NCBI GenBank assembly: GCA_003254885.1
Contig: QANT01007846.1
Coordinates: 57,587 to 121,586 of the forward strand
Length of the DNA stretch: 64,000 nucleotides
Reading direction: 5' to 3'
From: Purshia tridentata
Taxonomy: Eukaryota; Streptophyta; Magnoliopsida; Rosales; Rosaceae
Shown here piece by piece: positions 52,946 through 64,000 of the stretch; position 1 is the first letter of the stretch, and each line of letters starts with the position of its first letter. A program made the position numbers and the translations under genes. The notes beneath the pieces were generated by a model. It saw only the letters and a program-made list of their open reading frames with translations. It made no database searches and was not told the origin of the DNA.

Positions 52946-55900
52946 AAACCATCGTTGAGAATGGCAATAATAAGCACCATGAAAGGTGGAAAATCAAACT
53001 TCCATATGAGGGCCAGCAACATGAAACCAAGCTGCCAACATATTAAAGAATAAAAAAAGTGAGAAAATACTATAGACATTCTACAAGAAATGTAATTGAC
53101 TATTTTATGTCAAGTAATATATAAAAATAACAAAGTTGGAAATCAATCATAAGATAGCATCTACATTGATCAAACCACAGAACCACCAACTTACCACAAT
53201 ACGAATTGTGATGGAAACAGCATATATCTGCCAATCATAAAGGACAAGGATTTGTGAGCTATCAATAGTTGACCACTAATGTAGACAGTAACTCTTAATC
53301 ACAAAAATTAATATACCACATTAACCATAGCTTACTGTGTAATTTTTCATTCTCTGGAAGATTGCCCGACTGGTCAAAACAGCACTAATGATAACACTAA
53401 GACCAGGTTCAGTTAGCACAATATCAGAAGCACTTCGAGCTGCATCTGTTGCATCAGCAACAGCTATACCAATATCAGCTTTTTTAAGGGCAGGAGCATC
53501 ATTAACTCCATCACCAGTCATTCCACAGATATGTTTCCTAGCTTGCAAGCGTTTTACAATCTCATATTTGTGCTCTGAACAAATACATTATTAAGCCAAT
53601 CAATATAAGCAGCAGATTTGACACCAGGTTCATGTAACATGAACCAAATCCAAACAATGGCAAGGGAAGAAGAATACCTGGAAAAACGCCAGCAAAGCCG
53701 TCAGCTTTTTCAATCAGCTCATCAATCGGTAAAGCTACAATCGACTCATCCTTGTTCTGTCCTAGCAAAGCAGATGAAGGATACATATTGGTTCCCATTC
53801 CCAAGCGACGTCCAGTTTCCTTTCCTATGGCCAGTTGATCCCCTGAGAAAATACAAGGTTGAGCAAGACGGCAACACATACAAAGTACTTGATAACATCA
53901 CTTCTTTTTCAGCACACTTTATATTAAGCTAGAAGTTGGGGTGGAAGAAACACAAATGATTGTTTAAGATAGGGGCAAATTGAAATTGCTTCAGATTTGT
54001 TAGATGCAAAGCATTCTTTAGACTTTTTTCAATTTCCCACAAGCAGAGACGATACTACTTTAACGTACAATAAAGAACACACCTGTAATCATTTTCACAT
54101 TTACCCCAAGATCTAAAGCCCTTCTTATTGTCTCTGCACTGTCATGCCTAGGTGGGTCAAAGAGTGGCATTAGACCAACAAACTGCCATGGGCCTCCAGC
54201 ACTCTCTTTCCTTCCTTCTGGAACTTCCTGCATAAAACAAAGGAAACAACTCTAAAACTAAGTAAAATTTCAAATTAGAACAACCAAAAAGAATAACTAG
54301 AAATTCAGTAACCTGGTAAGCTACTGCAAGAGATCGTAAACCTCGGTCAGCAAATTTATCAATCACAGCATGAACTCGACGCTCAATGTCTGACTTATTG
54401 TGGGCAAGATTTAGAATCTAAAAAGAAAAGAAAATTGCAGATAAGAATTAGGATTTACTTTTACAAAAAGAAAAGAAGGGGGAGGGGGGGGGAGGGGGGG
54501 GGAGAGGCGGTGAAGACAAAGTGGAGGGCAATTTACCTGTTCTGGTGCACCTTTACTAACTCTATGCATTTTACCATCACGGTCAATATATGTCAATGCA
54601 GTTCTCTTATCAGTAGGGTTGAAAGGAAGGAAGTGTACTTCTTGAATGCCAGCACGTGCCTTTTCACAGATAAAAAGAATTGGAATCACATAAAAAAATA
54701 ATAATTACATGTGTTTAATAAAATGCATCTATAAAACTTCACAGCTATATTTGGAAGGAACACAACACCAACATAAAGATATAACCTCTTTAGGATCAGC
54801 CAGCATCCCAACTATAGCCGAATCTATTGCATCTTGATTCTCCACTCTGGAGGCTCGAGCGGCCATCAGGACAACAGTATCCGGATCCACTCCTTTTGCA
54901 AAAACCTACAAGTTAAATGTCAAGCACACATGTGAAGAAGAATTTCATTAAAGGAAAAGAAATTTTCTATAACCAGAAAGTAGCATATCTCGTAAATGAC
55001 CTCAATAAGATTTTTGTCAACAGTAAGCTTGTTTAATGTTAGAGTTCCTGTCTTGTCACTACACAGGACATCCATTCCCGCCATCTCTTCGATTGCTGTC
55101 ATTCTCTTTGTAATAGCTCCCTGCAGCCATTAGTAGCAGATTTAATCATGTCCCAAACAATTTTTACCACATAGAACTGTAGCATTCACAAGGAATCAAG
55201 CCAACCTGCTGTGCTAATCTATGAGAACCAATCGCCATTGTCACTGACAGAACTGTGGGCATTGCAATTGGAATTCCACCAATAAGAAGCACAAGAAGAT
55301 TGTCAATTCCAGGACGATAATCTCGGTCTTGTATTGGGTACATGACAATTATCTCTATTACCATCCCCACAGCAATGGAACAAATGCAGAAATTCCCAAT
55401 TGCAGTCAAGACCTACAAATGAAATGAAATCAAAATCAATAAAAGAGTCATATCATACAAAGTCCACAATATAGATATAAAGCTACTTTTCCCTTGCCTT
55501 TTGAAAGTGCCCCACTTGATTAGTGGTATCAACAAGATGAGCAGCCTTCCCAAAGAAGGTATGGACACCAGTGGCAATGACCACTGCTTCAATCTCTCCT
55601 TGTTTGCAAGTAGAACCAGAGTACACACCATCACCAGGGCCTTTTGTCACAGGAAGGGACTCACCTGTAAGTGAAGACTGCAAAGCCCAAAACAGAAAAT
55701 TCAGAAAAAACAGCCAAAATTTTCCAAGATTCACCATAAATATGCTTATAATTATGAACATGATAAATAAGACAGTTATAATCGAAGATCAACCTGGTCA
55801 ATTTTCAAAGGATCCCCTTCAAGTAGACGAGCATCAGCTGGAACGATATCACCAAGTTTAATACTAATTATGTCACCAGGCACTAGAACCGCAGCATCTT

Positions 55901-56857
55901 GCTCATTCCACCTTCCATCTCGGAGGACCTTTTAAACATTTTTTGTCAGAAATATAACCAACAAACGATTTTAAGCATATATCACCTCCAAAAAACTACA
56001 ACTTTTAAACACGCAATCACTTAAGATTCCACTACATCAGGAATTGATAACTGCACCAAGATGAAACTTATGGATCACTGCGTTGCCATAACAAACCCAA
56101 TATTCCTACCACCATAGAAGAGCAATAAGAAAACAAATTGTCAAATCTGATACCTTGGCTTTTGGAGCAAGACGGGCCATGAGCGCTGCTGCGGCATTAC
56201 CCGCATTGTTTTCCTCGATGAAACTAATGGTGGAGTTGATGACAAGCAGAGTAATAATACCCACAAAATCTTGCCAGTCGGGGGGCTTACCCTGCATAAA
56301 GATAATCAGGGTACAAATCAATAAAAAAAACGAAAAAAAAAAACACAAGCAGTCTCGGAGAATCAGAGACAATGACCCAAAGAGCCGAGCACTTACTCCT
56401 CCATTTGCAAGAGCAATAGCCATAATAGCAGCAGCTTCCATAACCCATGAGAGAGGGTTCCACATAAACCCCAAGAACTTCAAAAATTTGCTCTCCTGAA
56501 ACACACCCAGAACATATATTGTGTGAGAATAAAAGGGTCAGCTTATAAATTACCAAGGCAATAAGAGAAAGAGGCCGTGAAAATGAAAACTTACATGCTT
56601 TTCTTCAAGCTTGTTGTACCCAAAAATGGTCAGTCTTTCCTCAGCAGCCTCACTGCTGAGACCCTCTTTGCTACATCTCAGGTTCTCAAAGACCTCCTCA
56701 ATGGGTATATTTTCCTACACTCATAAAGAACCATTAAACAAAACTAAACCAAAACAAAGAAAAACCAACCAACAAAGGCTTCATCTTTTCCAGATCTATT
56801 TACCAAATCAACGGTTTCCTTCAACACAGCGTCCAATACTTCAGGCTTCTCCGCCAT
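51439..56857 (-). CDS. AHA11: Plasma-membrane proton-pumping ATPase (P3A type)
   Basis: Twenty-one exons give exactly 2871 nt and 956 residues, the length I recall for AHA11. Exons (minus): 56857-56804, 56714-56595, 56495-56397, 56291-56154, 55928-55794, 55677-55498, 55412-55206, 55120-55001, 54905-54786, 54659-54537, 54417-54313, 54227-54083, 53842-53678, 53574-53336, 53227-53195, 53031-52950, 52781-52621, 52455-52270, 52181-51999, 51909-51731 and 51535-51439. The phosphorylated Asp is D333 in [32 protein letters not shown] and the ten membrane segments are present. The C-terminal autoinhibitory region ends in YTV, the 14-3-3 site whose Thr is phosphorylated to activate the pump. The pump exports protons and powers carriers such as NPF proteins. 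Intron 6 starts with GC (AAAAG|GCAAGG). Introns hold a (GA)n tract at 52908-52943 and G-runs near 54481-54505. Confidence 0.96.
52908..52943. repeat. (GA)n microsatellite in an intron of the proton pump gene
   Basis: An uninterrupted AG repeat lies in intron 16, a few bases from the donor at 52949. Confidence 0.85.
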
Positions 56858-59800
56858 CTCTCTCTTCCTGTCCAACACTGCCTCACTTTTTCGTTATATA
56901 TCTACAAAACCCATTTAGAGATCAGGCACTATTTAAGAAGAAAAAAATTGAACCTTGCAAGCTAAAGCTGAAAGTGATGTTTTCAGAGAAATTTAACCAG
57001 TTGGAAAAACTTGATTTAGATTACAAATAAGGCTGGGAAAGCCAAAACGAGAAGGACCCTCCTCCGCCACCAAATACACAGAGGCAAGAACCCAGAAGAT
57101 GAACCGCTGGAGAGTGTTGAAGTGGCAGTCGGTAACAGTCTCAACCTTTTCCACTCTCTCTTTTATGACAAATACTCAAAAAGCCCCAGAGAGAAATGCA
57201 TTTCTTTTACCTAAACCTCTAACTTCTCTACTTTAAATACAAAAAACTTGGTAACTTTTTTAATCATAAAAGAAAAAACTTTGTAACTTTAAAATTAATT
57301 GATGGTGCATATAAATAAAAAATGAAAAAAAGCCTTAGTAATTTATTTTATTTTTATAATAAATAAATAATAATTTTAGACCAAACAAAGCCATTGAATC
57401 ATGACTTGTACATGGACGGATGCAAAGGTGATTGGCTAACCATTTTTTTTTCTTTTAAATTTTGTCTAAAAAATATGGTATTTAGCTTTAAAGGAAAATT
57501 ATATTATTAATCCGGTAACTTATAAACTAATTCTATAGTGGTCGACAAATTTTTTTGTTTCAAAGTGTTCCACTTATTATTTAATATTTTTCATATCTCA
57601 TTCATTTCTTCAACATAATTGGATGGTTATTAAAATAAAAAGCATTTGTGAATTTTCACCCCTAGTCATCCTCTCCAACACCACCCAAGGGAGTTTGGAG
57701 CCAAATCATCTCCGACCACCAGGCTTGGCTTCCTGTAGCTAGAGGAGAGAAACTCTAGTTACAGAGAAGACAGTTCATATTGCAATTTGTTGTCATCATA
57801 CTCCCCTCTATGGTGTTGAGACAAATAATTTAAAGGTAAAACATTAGATAATAAATTAATGATCATCCACACTATTTTGACAGGATAAATGTGATTATAA
57901 AACATTAGATAATAAATTAAGCACTTTAAAATAAAAAAATTTATAGACCACTATTGGATTAGGGGTGTAATTGTCTCTTGCTTTTAATATGATTATTATT
58001 TATATTATCAAAACGTTTGTTTGTTGAAGTAGTGCAAAGGGTGTAGGTGGCTTAGCGGTGAGAAGGGTCGCATGGTAATGTGCTCACGCCTCACGCGGTC
58101 AAAATTTTTGCTTGTCAAAGTTTAGAAAACGACACGCTAGCTCCTTTGGCTGCAGTGATGTGGCTCATGTGGGGACCACCAATGAAAATGAGATTCACCT
58201 CTATGATTCTATCAAACATTTATCAAAATGTAATTTTAACATTTTTAAACTTCATATTATATTATCAAGGCCCGTATCAGAGGGAGTCAAGTAAAATAAT
58301 CATCTCACATTCCTAAATTTTATAAATCTTTTTGTATATTATGTTAGATCTAAATAATTTCAAAAGTTTTAACAATATCATTTCTAAAACATTGTATTAA
58401 AAAACTAATTTAAATATATACGAAAAGTTGAGGTTTTATTTGTTATAATTCGCTTTTAATAACCGACTCTAGATGATATAATTTTACTTGTCTATATAAA
58501 AATTTTTAGTTTTATAACTTTTGGTAATAAATTACATAATAATATGTTGTCTTTGAGTTATTTGACTATTAAAGCCAACAATATTCATACCTTCTATTTC
58601 TTTGCCATGTGGTACACTAGATTTCAATGTATCTAACCCAAAATGTTTTTTACCGTTACTACCATATTGGGTCCTTCCTTTTTGTTAGGAGATTTAATAA
58701 ATTATTGCATTATAAATTGTAGAATTGTCACCTAGCAAATATTCTTGCAGTATGTATTCATAAAAATTTTGTAAAAATTACAAAAATAATGCATTGATGC
58801 ATGATAAGGAGTGTTTAGATTCTAAATAAAAATTGAATAAGTAGTAGTTGTTGTGATATCCCAATTGGGAAGGTCATAGAATTTGTCTAAACACCCAAGT
58901 TTAATTCTCCTTTCTCCAAAATAAAAGAAACTAAATAAATAAATAAAATTGAAATAACTTAAACAATAAAAGAATTGCCCAAAAAAATGATTAAAAAAAT
59001 GAAATTATTTATTCTATATAATAAGAGACTTATGCAAAGGAATAACACTCAATTATCTTATTTCCCTATTGTGTTATTTTCATTCTCTCTCATTTCTATA
59101 ATAATATAGTATAAAAGCTAAAATAGGGAAATATATAATAAATAAATAAAAAACAGAGAAAGAGATGATAAACAACGAATTTATAAAAGGAAAGTGGATA
59201 AAAAGACGAAAGGGTGACGCAAAAGCAGGTGAGACTATGGAAAGCAAAGTCATCAGACTCATCACTGACTCTCATGACTTTTTAGATGCCCAAAGTGGAC
59301 TAATTAAAACTCTGGACTGAAAAGTGACATTTTCTAACTTTAAGAGAACAAAATAAACAAATATTTAGCATTTTATATCCACTTCTTTCTCTATTGCCCC
59401 TCAATGTTTGTATAATCATGAATTTGTCTTCTAACTTCTCAATTTTACAACTTGTATCTGCTCAAATTAAATTGTATAGTTAAAAATTAAAATTTAACAT
59501 CAAACCAAACCTCCATATGTAAATAAAGTTAAACTTGTTAAAAAAGTAAAAATAGAGAAGAAAAAGACATTGATACTTGCAAAAAAAAACCATAAATTAT
59601 CTTTTATACCCAACTTATTAAATTAATGTCTTTTACTTCAAATTTATTAATGATTTGATATTTTGAGGTAATTTACAGTTGCCCCTACTAGAGGTCACAT
59701 GGTTCCTCCATAACCTGTTGAGCTCACATTTTATAATAATAAGTGGAGTTATCACACCATTTGTCATAATTCATTTTAGGTAAGAAACCAGCCAGCCAGC

Positions 59801-62800
59801 CAGCCTCGTCCTTATAAGTTAATTAGGTAGCTACGTGCCTTATGTTTATTCATTATATATTCTTCTTCTTCTTTTTTCCTATTTTGTTTTCTTTTTTATT
59901 TTCTCAAATGTTTTAAAAAAAGAAGAACTCATTTTGCATTATAATTTTTGCTTTAAATAATCTAACCATATATAGAAATATAGAATCCTTCCATTTTTTC
60001 ACTATTTGATCTCACTACCTTGTGGGTAGAGAGTAGGTTGGTCATCACAAGAAGGAGGAATGAATGGTTTGCTCTTTTGTCGTTAAAAAAAGCATATTAT
60101 GGCTGTGATTATACCTCTTTTGTTTCACTTTCCACGTGATTAATACGAGGATGAAGTAGCATCATTATTCATTAGAATAAATCAAATAAAGCAAAATCCC
60201 AATATTTACTTTTTAACATAAATCTTAGATAGATGCATGCATGATTAGTCAAAGTAGCAATATATTTTTGTCACCAATTTAAAAGTATCTCCTCCAAATT
60301 TAATTGGGATGTATGTGAATGAGAATCAGGTATGTTCACGTGATTGGATAGACTTTGCTGGCCCATAACATTCATAATAGACGTGACAACACAGTAAAAT
60401 ATGGACAAAAATAAAGCTTACAAAATTAAAGTTATGATTATTAGGGTTATACTATACCCTTGAATTTGTTATCATCTTTATCCTGGATTCCATTTCTGTA
60501 TTTCACATCAAAAGCAAAAGGAAACTAAACATTTAAGTAAAAATAATTAACTATTTAATTATTTAATTTGTTAATATATGTTGATTCCAAATGATTAGCT
60601 GGTCAATTATTTGAGTTGTTTGCACATGAAAATAATGCTTTAATTTCAGAGTCTCAAAAAAATTAATTAAATGAATCTCCAGAGTGGAATCTAAGTAGTG
60701 AGTGGTTAAATATATCATTATTTATGCCTGATATATATATGGTGGATCCATTTGGTCGGTGTCCTAATCGAACATAATATTAATTTCCTAAAATGATGAT
60801 CCGAATTGTCTTTTGGGTGATAACGAGCATTTACTCTCACGTCAAGGTCAAAATTGGAAATATTTACTCTTTTTAGTATAAAAAAAAAAAGACATATAGG
60901 CCTAATAAGAATTCGATGAGCAAAATAATTTTTAACAACATAAATTAGAGTGAAAATGGAGAGCCAAAAATGTAATTTAACTTTGAAAAATAAAAACAAA
61001 AATGTAACATTATTAATAGTTAATGGGTCCCCTGACACACATGCATGTGTGATGGTGGTAGTGGGCGAAAAGGCATGGCCCGAATGGATGGGGAACATAA
61101 AAGGGAGCATAGGTCCATGACAACGGGGCACATGTCCCATTGGGTGAGCAAAGGTGGTAGGGTTTATGATATTTTGGGTGTAACTAGCAATTCAGCAAAA
61201 AGTTTGATTTTATGTTTACGCCCCAACACAAAGGCAATTAATTGCCGCCACAATCCACATGGCCATTGTCTCCGTGTCCAAGCATGGTACGGTCCGTACT
61301 ATTACCGTAACACGTCTGCCACGTCACCCCATTATGTTTCCATCATTAAAATAAAGGACAGATTATATGATGCGAGCCACCGCCTCAGTTTTTGATGCGG
61401 ACTTCACCCTTTTCCTACCGATGCAATATTCTTTCTTCACTTGGATTCGAATTTTGGACCCCTATCCTAATTAAATTTTTAACCCTAATTAAATATTTTA
61501 GGGTAAATAATTGAAGTATTGAGTTAGAATTAAGATGGGTTACTTCTAATTTAATCCCTTTAACATAAGATAAATCTCATACGTCAGTTTCCGTATGACA
61601 TTGACAGCACAAATTTAGTTTGGTGGGACTCTTATCTCTATTATGCATTGGGGTGGGTGATCTGTAAAGTCTTCTTTGAGCAAGACAATAAATAAACAAA
61701 ACAAACAAACAAACAAAATAGGGACATAAATAAATAACAACAAAACCTGATATTTTAAAGGTAATTCTCTCTATTAACCTATACTTTGTTATGCCTTGTA
61801 GTCCAATTATTGATCGGGTGGATTTGGATGAATTTTTTTTGGAGGTGATATTTTGTGTGTGGCTTAATTTGATAGCTATTTTCTAACAAGATTGAGAGAA
61901 ATATTATTAAAAAAATAGTTAATTAAAATTTGTGTCTTGAAACTAACAAAAATATGATTTTCTATACGAATCACGTGAATGCCTTTTCAAATCGTCAAAG
62001 AAAATATTAAACTCAAATAGTATCTCAAGGATTTGTTTTCTATTTAAAAATCTTTGTCTTTGATGATTAATTTTCTACTTTTTTTATTGAGATCACGCTT
62101 GCATCACAAATACTATAAATCTTAACCTTTCACATTTTTATAGCAATCTAACCTTTCACATTAGTGATTAGAGTGTGTCTAATAACCTTTCTCATTAGCA
62201 TCACCCAGTACGAGAAATAATATATATATATATATACACAAAATTAACTGGCTACTTTGTTTTTTCTAATTTCTTCATATAATAGTCATGGGCTCATAAC
62301 TAAACAATTAAAAAGAAAAAAAAGGGTAACTCAAAGTAGGTCTTTTGTTTTTGTTTCTTTTTCTTTTTCAACCACTGCTACAACATGTCAACAACTAGAA
62401 CAAAGTTGCAAGAATAAGTTTAGTGGTGGCGATCGAGTCATGACCCATCAATAGGTACACTTTTTATTTTATTTTTATATACTAATAGGTACACTTTTCC
62501 TGTAAAGAGAAGATTGCACATTCAAATGTCACTTCCTCATGAATCATATCATAAATGATTTAAACCAATACTATGTGGGATGAGGAGATCACGTTTTGTA
62601 CAACAAATAAATGTCCTCCATATGCCTTTCTTTTTAATTATAAGGAAATGTATATTTATGATAAATTGAAGATCAGGTGTATACCACATACCACTTCAAT
62701 TGGTTGAACAAAATTACAAAACAAGTCAGATTTCAACAGATATATATTGTTTTTTTTTCCTCTCTCTAGTGAGATATAATATTGCAATCATTAATTATAT

Positions 62801-63751
62801 TGTGTTGCTTGGGACCAGCCAGCGCAGTTCATGATTTGGGTGTAGGAAATGTAGATATTTGATGTACGTGTGGATGAGAATGTGCTTTTATCCAATTGCT
62901 AAAAAGAAAAGATTACAAGGTTTTATATATACTTTTTTGATACATGAAAAAAAGTTTCTAATTATGTGTTGCGTATGAGATTAAACTATTATCCAATTCA
63001 ATTGTAATAGTTCAGCTAGTTATTAGCAAAAAATTAGCTATGTTTGTAGATTCTATGATTGATAATATCAATTATATATAGTATTATTGTTTAAATTTAG
63101 TTGTTGTTACAGCCTCTAATTACTTGGAGTACTATATATTTTTCGACTTAATTATAATAATTCAGTCAAGTTCAACATCTTGTTTCAAGTTAAGTTCACG
63201 TTTATTCTTAAACATTATTCCAGCCATCAAATTAAAGAACAAAAAATGTAATTAAGGGACAAAGACACATATATATGGTCCCCCAAATTTTATTTTATTT
63301 TGGACTGATATATTTGGTCCCCCATTAGGAACTCTATAGCTAGCTTTGATCAGCGGCTAAAGTAATAGAAATAACATCACAAAAGTCATTAAGTAGGTTG
63401 ATTTGCCACTCTGAATTCTCGGGTAAAAGAAACAATCTCACTCAAATTTTTGTTTCTAGTTTGTAATATGTCTTTGAATATGTATATATATACACGCAGT
63501 TCCGATCAGTTGCATGCATGGTGAATATATATGAATGGGTTTTTGTAGACGTGGTTTTGTTATTTCCATTTGGCCAGGAATCAAAAGCTACCCTAATATA
63601 TATATATAGCAAAGTGCCAAAGTAAACAGTGAAATGAAGCTCAAAGACAAAGGGAAAGAAAAGTTGCCTTTTTTTTTTTCGAATAATAACGCACTGAATA
63701 TGCATGTGGGCATCTTCATCCATCATATTCATACCAATTATTAAGAGGAAA
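56858..63751. other. Seven kilobases without a recognisable gene
   Basis: The first few hundred bases are the proton pump promoter and leader. Beyond that I see AT-rich DNA and repeat debris. A 20-bp direct repeat AACATTAGATAATAAATTAA occurs at 57841 and 57902. There is a tRNA-like A-box TGGCTTAGCGG near 58048 (possible SINE), a CAGC tetranucleotide run at 59791-59802, and AT microsatellites. Open frames at 60718-61395 on both strands show no domain or codon signal. The flank at 61040-61330, somewhat richer in GC, might belong to a promoter. Confidence 0.45.
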
Positions 63752-64000
63752 ATGCACATTTGGTCCACTTACTTTGAACCTTGTCTCAAGTTGGTCCACG
63801 ATCTTTTTTTTGTATCATTTTAAGCCACTTTCTATTCAACGTTTCCTTTGTTCGTCCATTCCGTCTATTTTCTTCAAAATTCCGTCAAATTCCAGCACAT
63901 GACCAACATGTGGCCTATTAGTGAGGGCATAATGGTCCCTTCACTCTAGATTAACCATCCAAACAATTAGACCTCATTTCCTCCAGCCTTTTGTAGAAGC
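63752..64000. mobile_element. Edge of a Mutator-like element running off the window
   Basis: From about 63752 the sequence reads GGAAAATGCACATTTGGTCC and continues with tracts (TTGTCTCAAGTTGGTCCAC, TTCCGTCAAATTCC) in the style of long Mutator-like terminal repeats, resembling the layout of the element at 23968-25155. The other end lies outside the window, so this rests on pattern alone. Confidence 0.35.

Noticed and set aside
54435-54701. Plus-strand open frame across a G-rich tract
   Set aside because: It lies in an intron and antisense to exon 10 of the proton pump gene.
61045-61395. Open frame of 116 codons on the plus strand, overlapping one on the minus strand
   Set aside because: No recognisable domain, no intron context, atypical composition; both strands open by chance.

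Overview
This is nuclear DNA from a dicot plant. Genes are split by short AT-rich introns with GT..AG borders, intergenic DNA is AT-rich and full of microsatellites and small DNA transposons, and every recognised protein is a plant family. Gene content and order recall, from memory, the Arabidopsis chromosome 5 block At5g62670-At5g62720 (AHA11 proton pump, NPF2.11/GTR2, an LRR receptor kinase, an HPP plastid nitrite transporter). The CYP88-type P450 cluster, F-box and SDR copies are extra. A woody rosid, perhaps Rosaceae, is plausible, but the sequence alone does not prove a genus. There is one N, at 37970.

Layout. 1-2.9 kb: HPP nitrite-transporter-like gene (minus), with a decayed tandem copy of its 3' end. 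3.7-5.1 kb: F-box pseudogene. 6.0-11.1 kb: a patchwork of broken pieces. It holds a frameshifted vacuolar amino-acid transporter (AVT1-type) gene, an SDR fragment, a ~1 kb-arm palindrome made from the 5' half of a second AVT1 copy, an inverted HPP fragment, and a second copy of the AVT1 3' flank. 11.2-16.2 kb: three SDR copies (intact, pseudogene split by a transposon, intact). 16.6-20.5 kb: 13-exon LRR receptor kinase. 21.5-37.5 kb: four CYP88-like P450 copies, all minus. They are a lone exon relic, a full ORF lacking the heme cysteine, one intact gene, and one copy with a single nonsense codon. 39.4-50.4 kb: three tandem NPF2 transporters (plus). 51.4-56.9 kb: 21-exon plasma-membrane H+-ATPase (minus). 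57-64 kb: no gene found, only repeat debris and the edge of a Mutator-like element.

Function. The NPF carriers are proton-coupled and the P-type ATPase supplies the proton gradient. The HPP protein would handle nitrite at the plastid envelope. Sharing a locus does not prove joint regulation. The P450s are closest to ent-kaurenoic acid oxidase and beta-amyrin 11-oxidase types, so gibberellin or triterpenoid chemistry is possible.

Most interesting. (1) The AVT1-derived palindrome starts about 50 bp after a TATA box, so a read-through RNA would fold into a long hairpin; this looks like a young inverted-duplication small-RNA locus. (2) The P450 family appears to have been caught during decay, with one copy keeping a full reading frame after Cys to Arg at the heme ligand. 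(3) Several transposons have clear ends and target-site duplications. (4) Two GC-AG introns lie in otherwise conserved genes. I found no previously undescribed multi-gene system; the palindrome is the best candidate for new biology.
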